The notes under the pieces: model-generated | What the model saw: the letters and a program-made list of their open reading frames with translations, nothing else | Database searches by the model: none | What the model was told of the DNA's origin: nothing | Translations under genes and position numbers: made by a program | Part shown: positions 22,076-27,183 of the stretch, piece by piece | How the letters are laid out: every line of letters begins with the position of its first letter | Position numbering within the stretch: position 1 is the stretch's first letter | From: JBEEJL01 sp049698095 | GTDB lineage: Bacteria; Pseudomonadota; Gammaproteobacteria; Burkholderiales; JBEEJL01 | Assembly: GCA_049698095.1 (NCBI GenBank) | Contig: JBAVXA010000115.1 | Location: forward strand, 1 to 27,183 | Reading direction: 5' to 3' | Length of the DNA: 27,183 nucleotides

Positions 22076-22600
22076 CTATGCCGCTTGTTTCAATTCATCC
22101 TTCGCCGCCGCACGCTCACTTTTCGAACGTACTTTGCGGATATATAGTTGTTTCTCTATGGTCGCCACCACTTCGCCGCTTTCGTCAGTGACATCGACGC
22201 TCAACACCGGCTCAAACTTATCCCCGTTGGCAGTTTGCGCCAATACTTCATCGAGAAAATTCTGTTTTAACTGGAACTCGGCATACACCGTGCCGCGGCC
22301 CGGTTTACGAAAATGGATGGTCGCGGACTTGTCCCACACTACATAACCTTTACCCAAATTCTCCGCCGTCATGATCATGAAAAACGGGTCGGTCATGGAA
22401 AACAAGGTGCCGCCGAAATGGGTGCCCATGTAGTTTTTGTTGTACCAATACATTTTCATGCGCACGCGCACGTTGCGAAAATCGTCGGTCCAATGCATGA
22501 CGTGGATACCCGCCCCGACAAACGGCGGCCAGCAATTCATGCCGAAGCGCAGCAACTTTGCGCCGAGATTCCATTTTTTGATCCAACCCTGTCCGGACAT
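22076..22600 (-). CDS. DUF4442 hotdog-fold protein (putative thioesterase)
   Basis: A cytoplasmic protein of 174 residues of the DUF4442 family, which adopts a hotdog fold related to PaaI-type thioesterases. Visible features are YMGTHFGGTLFSMTDPFFMIMTAENLG (about 57-83; shown here as YMGTHFGGTLFSM then DPFFMIM), which takes the place of the hotdog central helix, and the strands VWDKSATIHFRKPGRG and YAEFQL. The length is typical. Its substrate is unknown. It starts four bases after the ruvA stop and so is probably coupled to ruvA, which is not a usual partner. Confidence 0.85.
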   Translation of the reverse strand: MSGQGWIKKWNLGAKLLRFGMNCWPPFVGAGIHVMHWTDDFRNVRVRMKMYWYNKNYMGTHFGGTLFSMTDPFFMIMTAENLGKGYVVWDKSATIHFRKPGRGTVYAEFQLKQNFLDEVLAQTANGDKFEPVLSVDVTDESGEVVATIEKQLYIRKVRSKSERAAAKDELKQAA

Positions 22601-22604
22601 TTGC

Positions 22605-23180
22605 TCAAGCCTTTGACAATGATTTCAGCGCGCCACGGATTTTTTCCGACAGCGTCAAGCCCTCGGGAATCTGTTTCAACGCGAGCTGCGCTTCGCGATC
22701 ATTATATCCCAGCGCCAGCAACGCATTCAGCGCGTCGTCGGCGGAAGACGCGGGTTTTACGGCACGACCCGCCACCACCACATCGAGCTTGTCTTTTAAT
22801 TCGAGCAACAGGCGCTCAGCGGTTTTTTTGCCGACGCCGGGGATCTTGGTCAGACGCCCCGCTTCCTGCGACGCCACCGCCTGCGCCAGATCGCCGATGG
22901 ATAATCCGCTTAACACCGACAACGCGAGTTTGGGTCCGACGCCGCTGATCTTGAGAAACTGGCGAAACACTTTGCGCTCTTCTTCGGAGCCGAAACCGTA
23001 GAGCAGATGCGCGTCTTCGCGAACGATGAGTTGCGTATGCAGCATGACGGTCTCCCCTGTGGCGGGCAGATTGTAAAATGTACTCATCGGCACGTCGATT
23101 TCATAGCCGACCCCGTGTGCGTCGATGACCACCTGCGGTGGGCGTTTTTCCACCAGCTTGCCTGTGATGCGTCCGATCAT
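22605..23180 (-). CDS. ruvA: Holliday junction binding protein RuvA
   Basis: Tetrameric protein of 191 residues that holds the Holliday junction and positions RuvB. The N-terminal OB domain starts MIGRITGKLVEK. Two helix-hairpin-helix motifs follow: FLKISGVGPKLALSVLSGLS and LTKIPGVGKKTAERLLLELKDKL. A flexible linker leads to the C-terminal RuvB-binding domain with LLALGYNDREAQLALKQI. The start overlaps the stop of the HAD phosphatase gene (ATGA). Confidence 0.98.
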   Translation of the reverse strand: MIGRITGKLVEKRPPQVVIDAHGVGYEIDVPMSTFYNLPATGETVMLHTQLIVREDAHLLYGFGSEEERKVFRQFLKISGVGPKLALSVLSGLSIGDLAQAVASQEAGRLTKIPGVGKKTAERLLLELKDKLDVVVAGRAVKPASSADDALNALLALGYNDREAQLALKQIPEGLTLSEKIRGALKSLSKA

Positions 23181-23884
23181 ACTAAGCTCTCGTTTGCGTA
23201 AGCGCGCGCAGAAATCTGCGTGCTAAAAATTTTTTCAATTAACTGCTTTGCTTCAAACAACGATATACAAATCGGATGCCCCAGTGCCAAGACTTCAGGT
23301 GCAGGCATCAGCATATCGGGAACCATAATGACTTGCATCCCCGCTGCCAAAGCCGCGCGCACACCCGGCGCGGAATCTTCCAGCACCAAACAATTGTTCG
23401 GGTCTACGCCAAGCCGGGCAGCAGCAGCGAGAAAAATCTCCGGCGCAGGCTTACCCTGTTTCACTTCGTCGCCGCCGACTACGATATCGAAGTATGGTGC
23501 AATACCTGTGCGATTAAGCTTGAACAAGGCGCGCGATTTATGAGTAGAGGTCGCGATGGCTTTCACCAGCGATCGTGATTCGACCCAATCCAGCAATTCC
23601 AACAGACCTGGTTTTAAAGGAATAATCTCAGTTGCAATGACTATCTCATAACGTGCGCTAAAAGCTTCACGCAAATGATCGGCTGAATAATCCAGTCCGA
23701 GATGCTTGCGCACAACCACATCAGAATCACGCGAATTCAAACCGACCATCGCCAATCCAATTTCCTCCCGCCAAGGATAGCCGAGCGATTGAGCCGCTTC
23801 TGCCAACACACGCAATGCTATGCGCTCGGTATCAAGCATGAGACCATCCATGTCGAAAATAATCGCTTGCAAATCTACGCTCAT
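23177..23884 (-). CDS. HAD-superfamily phosphatase (subfamily IA)
   Basis: A phosphatase or phosphomutase of 235 residues. Motif I is IIFDMDGLMLDTE (nucleophile Asp near residue 11) and motif II is the Thr/Ser in AIATSTHKS. Motif III/IV is GKPAPEIFLAAAARLGV followed by CLVLEDSAPGVRAALAAGM. The helical cap of about 70 residues between motifs I and II fits beta-phosphoglucomutase or phosphoglycolate phosphatase relatives. The substrate cannot be assigned. It overlaps ruvC upstream and ruvA downstream by four bases each, so it is fully embedded in the ruv operon. Confidence 0.92.
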   Translation of the reverse strand: MSVDLQAIIFDMDGLMLDTERIALRVLAEAAQSLGYPWREEIGLAMVGLNSRDSDVVVRKHLGLDYSADHLREAFSARYEIVIATEIIPLKPGLLELLDWVESRSLVKAIATSTHKSRALFKLNRTGIAPYFDIVVGGDEVKQGKPAPEIFLAAAARLGVDPNNCLVLEDSAPGVRAALAAGMQVIMVPDMLMPAPEVLALGHPICISLFEAKQLIEKIFSTQISARAYANESLV

Positions 23885-24399
23885 ACCAAACGGCCTTTTT
23901 TCACTCTATAACCCCTTGTCGCAATATTCCCCAAACCCAAACCGCCATGCGCATGACAAATCGCGCAAGCCAGCGCATCGGCGGCATCTGCGCTCGGCAC
24001 GCCTTCCAGATTCAACAAGCGTTTGACCATTTCCTGCACCTGTTCTTTTTTCGCGTGGCCGTTGCCAACCACGGCTTGCTTGACTTGCAGCGCAGTGTAT
24101 TCGGCGACGGGCAGGTTTTGCAGCACCGCCGCGCAAATCGCCGCGCCGCGCGCCTGGCCCAATAATAAAGTCGATTGCGGATTGACGTTGACGAAGACTT
24201 TTTCGATGGCGACTTCCATCGGTTGATTCAGCGAGATGATTTCGCCGACGCTGTGCAAAATAACCTTGAGCCGCTCGGGCAATTCTGTCACCGGCACTTT
24301 CACCACGCCGCTGGTGATGTAGCGCAATGTTTGTCCGTTTTTTTCGATCACGCCGAAACCTGTCAGACGCAATCCCGGATCAATGCCGAGTATCCTCAC
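23881..24399 (-). CDS. ruvC: Holliday junction endonuclease RuvC
   Basis: A dimeric endonuclease of 172 residues that resolves Holliday junctions. The RNase H-like acidic residues are visible: Asp7 in MRILGIDPGLRLTGFG, Glu in VAIEKVFVN, and Asp residues in SADAADALACAICHAH. The DNA-contacting stretch QVKQAVVGNGHAKKEQVQEMV is conserved. It follows yebC by about 70 bases and couples to the HAD gene by ATGA overlap. Confidence 0.98.
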   Translation of the reverse strand: MRILGIDPGLRLTGFGVIEKNGQTLRYITSGVVKVPVTELPERLKVILHSVGEIISLNQPMEVAIEKVFVNVNPQSTLLLGQARGAAICAAVLQNLPVAEYTALQVKQAVVGNGHAKKEQVQEMVKRLLNLEGVPSADAADALACAICHAHGGLGLGNIATRGYRVKKGRLV

Positions 24400-24448
24400 A
24401 GCGAGAAAAAATCTGCGCCGAAACAGGAGTTGGGAGTATTTGAATTAT

Positions 24449-24468
24449 TCAATATAATCAATTAGTTA
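24449..24468 (-). repeat. AT-rich IHF-consensus element between yebC and ruvC
   Basis: On the - strand it reads TAACTAATTGATTATATTGA, starting one base after the yebC stop and ending about 50 bases before the ruvC start. The + strand contains AATCAATTAGTTA, a full match to WATCAANNNNTTR with AT-rich sequence on the WATCAA side. It is used here as the reference copy of the repeated element. Confidence 0.65.
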
Positions 24469-24469
24469 T

Positions 24470-25195
24470 TTAAACATCGATAATCGCCGTGGTATACACT
24501 TCCTGCACGTCGTCAAGCGCATCGAAGGCATCCAGCAGCTTTTGCATTTTCACCGCATCGTCGCCGGTCAATAACGTTTCAGTCGATGGCTTCATGGTCA
24601 CTTCGCCGAACTCGGATTTGAAGCCGGCTTTTTCCAGCGCCGCTTTGACGCCGGCAAATTCATACGGACCGGTAATGACTTCAATGCTGCCATCCTCGTT
24701 GGTCGAAATATCCTCTGCACCGGCTTCGAGCGCAGCTTCCATCAGTTTGTCTTCGTTGGTGCCCGGTGCGAACACAAGTTGACCGCAGTGTTTGAACAAA
24801 AACGCGACCGAGCCGTCGGTGCCCAGGTTGCCGCCGTATTTGGTGAACGCGTGACGCACGTCGGCGACGGTGCGGGTCTTGTTGTCGGTCATGCAATCCA
24901 CCATCACCGCTGCGCCGTTGATGCCGTAGCCTTCGTAGCGGATTTCCTCATAGCTCACGCCTTCCAGCTCGCCCGCACCGCGCTTGATCGCGCGCTCGAT
25001 GGTGTCTTTGGGCATGTTGTTGTCGTAGGCCTTGTCGACGGCGAGGCGCAGGCGCGGGTTCATCGCCGGATCGGCTTCCCCCAGCTTCGCTGCCACGGTA
25101 ATTTCCTTAATCAAGCGGGTGAAGATTTTGCCGCGCTTGGCGTCGGTGGCCGCTTTCTTGTGCTTGATATTGGCCCATTTGGAATGCCCTGCCAT
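24470..25195 (-). CDS. yebC: YebC/TACO1-family regulator
   Basis: A cytoplasmic protein of 241 residues. The N-terminus MAGHSKWANIKHKKAATDAKRGKIF (given as MAGHSKWANIKHKK then KRGKIF) and the stretch YEGYGINGAAVMVDCMTDNKTRT are family signatures. YebC proteins have been described both as DNA-binding regulators and as factors that help ribosomes through proline stretches. The gene heads the - strand block and is commonly found next to ruvC in proteobacteria. It diverges from the YjgR-like ATPase gene. Confidence 0.96.
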   Translation of the reverse strand: MAGHSKWANIKHKKAATDAKRGKIFTRLIKEITVAAKLGEADPAMNPRLRLAVDKAYDNNMPKDTIERAIKRGAGELEGVSYEEIRYEGYGINGAAVMVDCMTDNKTRTVADVRHAFTKYGGNLGTDGSVAFLFKHCGQLVFAPGTNEDKLMEAALEAGAEDISTNEDGSIEVITGPYEFAGVKAALEKAGFKSEFGEVTMKPSTETLLTGDDAVKMQKLLDAFDALDDVQEVYTTAIIDV

Positions 25196-25217
25196 AGCTT
25201 TGTTTCCCGATATGGTT

Positions 25218-25246
25218 GATTTACATATTTAGAGTCGCTAATGGTA
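25218..25246 (+). promoter_or_regulatory. Weak candidate promoter for the YjgR-like gene
   Basis: TTGATT (25218-25223) and TAATGG (25241-25246) are separated by 17 bases. The -10 is poor. The placement would put the transcript start before the ATG at 25286, consistent with the chosen start. Confidence 0.3.
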
Positions 25247-25274
25247 ACATTCCGGCCATATCTTGACCAAGGCT

Positions 25275-25279
25275 GGAGA
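25275..25279 (+). promoter_or_regulatory. Shine-Dalgarno site fixing the YjgR-like start
   Basis: GGAGA lies six bases before ATG at 25286 and decides this start over the ATG at 25241 in the same frame. Confidence 0.7.
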
Positions 25280-25285
25280 ATAAAA

Positions 25286-26800
25286 ATGGCTGAACCGATG
25301 CTCATCGCGCAAAGCGCCGTTTCCCTCACACTATTGCCGCAAATGGCGAATCGCCACGGTCTGATCGCCGGCGCGACGGGAACGGGCAAAACCGTGTCGC
25401 TGCAGGTTCTGGCGGAAAACTTCAGCCGCAACGGCGTGCCGGTTTTCATGGCAGACGTGAAGGGCGATCTCGCCGGCATCTCGCAGGCAGGAAAAGAAAA
25501 CCCGAAAATCAAAGCGCGGCTGGATCTGCTCAAGATCACCGATTTCCCCTATCAAAACTATCCCGTAGTTTTCTGGGATGTGTTCGCCCAGCAGGGCCAT
25601 CCGGTACGCGCGACGATATCGGAAATGGGCCCGCTGCTGCTGGCGCGGATTCTGAATTTGAATGAAGTGCAGCAGGGCGTGCTGGCCATTTTGTTCAAGC
25701 TCGCTGACGACAACGGTCTGTTGCTGCTCGACCTGAAAGACCTGCGCTCGATGCTGCAATACATGGGCGACAACGCGGCGCAGTTCACCACCAAATACGG
25801 CAATATTTCCACTGCCAGTGTCGGCGCCATCCAACGCGGCCTGCTCGAACTGGAACAACAGGGCGGCGACAAATTTTTCGGTGAACCGGCGCTGAATTTC
25901 GACGATTGGATGCAAACCGACAGCAAGGGCCGCGGCCAGGTCAAGATTCTGGCCGCGGACAAGCTGATGCAGGCGCCGCGCCTGTATTCGACATTTCTGC
26001 TGTGGATGTTGTCCGAGCTGTATGAAAATCTGCCGGAAGTCGGCGACCCGGAAAAGCCCAAACTGGTATTCTTTTTCGACGAAGCGCACCTGCTCTTCAC
26101 CGATGCGCCGCAGGCATTGATGCAGAAAATCGAGCTGGTGATCCGGCTGGTGCGATCCAAAGGAGTCGGCGTTTATTTCGTCACGCAGAATCCGCTCGAC
26201 GTGCCGGACATCGTGCTCGGCCAATTGGGCAACCGGATTCAACACGCGTTGCGCTCATTCACGCCGCGCGACCAGAAGGCCGTGCAGGCAGCGGCGGAAA
26301 CATTTCGCACCAACGCCAAACTCGACGTGGTGAAGGCGATTACCGAACTCGGCGTTGGCGAGGCGCTGGTGTCGTTTCTGGATGCCAAAGGCACACCGGG
26401 CGTCGTGGAACGCGCGTATATCCTTCCGCCGCATTCGCAGATCGGCTCCATCACGCCGGAGCAGCGTCAGGCGATTATCAGCGGCTCGACAGTATTCGGG
26501 CAGTACGAGAAAACCGTCGACCGCGAATCGGCGCATGAAAAACTCCAGGCCCGCGCCGAGGTGCGCGTCGCGTCCGCCGAATCTTCCGGCGGCATGATGG
26601 ATAAAGTCAAAGACACCATTGGCGATGTGTTCGGCGGCGCGACGGGACTGCCTGGCGGAGGCAACAATAAGAAAGGTGGTCGCACGCGCGAAGGAATGGG
26701 CGAGGCGATGATCAAAAGCGCGTCGCGCGCCATCGGCAGCCAGATTGGGCGATCGATTATCCGCGGCGTGCTCGGTTCGATTCTGGGTGGACGCAGGTAA
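25286..26800 (+). CDS. YjgR/DUF853-family HerA-like ATPase
   Basis: A RecA-fold ATPase of 504 residues related to HerA/FtsK-type motors; the cellular role of YjgR proteins is poorly known. Walker A is GATGTGKTVSLQ (about 29-40) and Walker B is KLVFFFDEAHLLFT. Further family features are FMADVKGDLAGISQAGKENP and VYFVTQNPLDVPDIVLGQLGNRIQHALRSF (given as VYFVTQNPLDVPD then GNRIQHALR). The C-terminal part is Gly-rich (GGATGLPGGGNNKKGG) and ends in a small hydrophobic tail SIIRGVLGSILGGRR. The start is chosen for its ribosome site. It is 48 bases ahead of slmA on the same strand. Confidence 0.93.
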   Translation: MAEPMLIAQSAVSLTLLPQMANRHGLIAGATGTGKTVSLQVLAENFSRNGVPVFMADVKGDLAGISQAGKENPKIKARLDLLKITDFPYQNYPVVFWDVFAQQGHPVRATISEMGPLLLARILNLNEVQQGVLAILFKLADDNGLLLLDLKDLRSMLQYMGDNAAQFTTKYGNISTASVGAIQRGLLELEQQGGDKFFGEPALNFDDWMQTDSKGRGQVKILAADKLMQAPRLYSTFLLWMLSELYENLPEVGDPEKPKLVFFFDEAHLLFTDAPQALMQKIELVIRLVRSKGVGVYFVTQNPLDVPDIVLGQLGNRIQHALRSFTPRDQKAVQAAAETFRTNAKLDVVKAITELGVGEALVSFLDAKGTPGVVERAYILPPHSQIGSITPEQRQAIISGSTVFGQYEKTVDRESAHEKLQARAEVRVASAESSGGMMDKVKDTIGDVFGGATGLPGGGNNKKGGRTREGMGEAMIKSASRAIGSQIGRSIIRGVLGSILGGRR

Positions 26801-26818
26801 TTTCACCGCGATAAATAT

Positions 26819-26838
26819 TTAATATAATTAATAAGTTA
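26819..26838 (-). repeat. AT-rich IHF-like element upstream of slmA
   Basis: TTAATATAATTAATAAGTTA on the + strand matches 17 of 20 positions of the 24449-24468 copy. The core AATTAATAAGTTA has one mismatch to WATCAANNNNTTR. It lies 10 bases before the slmA start. Confidence 0.45.
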
Positions 26839-26848
26839 TAAAAATACT

Positions 26849-27183
26849 ATGGCGACAAAACCCGGCGAACGTAAAGCACAGATTCTGCAGACCCTTGCGG
26901 AAATGCTTGAAGATCCAAAAGGCGAAAAAATTACCACCGCGTTGCTGGCGGCGAAAGTCGACGTATCCGAGGCTGCGCTGTATCGTCACTTCGCCAGCAA
27001 AGCACAAATGTTCGAAGGGTTGATTGAATTCATCGAAGCGACGGTGTTTTCGCTGATCAACAAAATCATGGCGGAAGAAACATCGGGCATAAAACAGCTC
27101 GAGGCCGTGATGGCCATGCTGCTCGGCTTTGCCAAAAAAAATCCCGGCATGACACGCGTGTTGATCGGCGACGCGCTGGTGCA
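26849..27183 (+). CDS. slmA: Nucleoid occlusion factor SlmA (partial, runs off the window)
   Basis: The first 111 codons of a TetR-family protein. The N-terminus MATKPGERKAQILQTLAEML leads to a helix-turn-helix with ITTALLAAKVDVSEAALYRHFASK, and LIEFIEATVFSLINKIM follows. These match SlmA, which binds specific DNA sites and blocks FtsZ ring assembly over the chromosome. The later LLGFAKKNPGMTRVLIGDALV also fits SlmA rather than a generic TetR repressor. The end and the rest of the ligand-like domain lie outside the window. No ribosome site is clear. Confidence 0.88.
   Translation, partial: MATKPGERKAQILQTLAEMLEDPKGEKITTALLAAKVDVSEAALYRHFASKAQMFEGLIEFIEATVFSLINKIMAEETSGIKQLEAVMAMLLGFAKKNPGMTRVLIGDALV

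Noticed and set aside
25331..26245. Long open frame of 304 codons on the - strand
   Set aside because: It lies wholly antisense to the YjgR-like ATPase, which has clear Walker motifs and a ribosome site; the antisense product is rich in His, Gln and Arg without any recognisable domain.

Overview
The window looks like a chromosomal segment of a betaproteobacterium, probably in or near the Nitrosomonadales. The evidence is the conserved order ruvC-ruvA-ruvB-ybgC-tolQRAB-pal-cpoB-queE-queC, the type of the individual proteins, and the interspersed palindromic repeats. This placement is inferred from gene content; no marker gene for taxonomy is present.

Left part (1-10213, all + strand). A type IV pilus / type II secretion-like locus. 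After a gene-free leader come a major pilin-like protein, then FimT/GspH-, PilV- and PilW-like minor pilins. The fifth protein is large: a PilX/MshP-like prepilin N-terminus fused to two DNRLRE (CBM96-like) domains around an Ig-like domain. A membrane diguanylate cyclase follows, then five overlapping genes for the alignment complex and outer-membrane pore: PilM/MshI-like, PilN-like, PilO/MshJ-like, PilP/MshK-like and an MshL-like secretin. The locus ends at a strong bidirectional terminator. The order resembles MSHA pilus loci, but no motor ATPase, platform protein or prepilin peptidase lies in the window. A plausible reading is a c-di-GMP-linked surface fibre with a polysaccharide-binding tip.

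Middle part (10216-13898). A Met/His-rich Spy/CpxP-like periplasmic protein (-) diverges from an MBL-fold hydrolase (+) across an 18-bp perfect palindrome. Next come a small membrane protein and a secreted protein of unknown function (both -), a YeeE/YedE-type sulfur-compound transporter (+), and tRNA-Lys(UUU). The tRNA has an excellent sigma70 promoter that overlaps the transporter stop codon.

Right part (13899-25195, all - strand). Sixteen co-oriented housekeeping genes, read from high to low coordinates: yebC, ruvC, a HAD phosphatase, ruvA, a DUF4442 hotdog protein, a cluster of palindromic repeats, ruvB, ybgC, tolQ, tolR, tolA, tolB, pal, a cpoB that lacks its TPR half, queE, queC and a 1-Cys peroxiredoxin. 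They cover Holliday-junction processing, envelope constriction and preQ0 synthesis. The right edge (+) has a YjgR/DUF853 HerA-like ATPase and the start of slmA, which runs off the window.

Two patterns are not explained by the genes. First, an AT-rich element of about 20 bp recurs in at least five intergenic spots, with a sixth looser copy at the left edge. Its core fits the IHF consensus WATCAANNNNTTR. Second, in-frame A_AAA_AAA heptamers sit directly before the stop codon at two junctions of the pilus operon, where a -1 slip would fuse neighbouring proteins.
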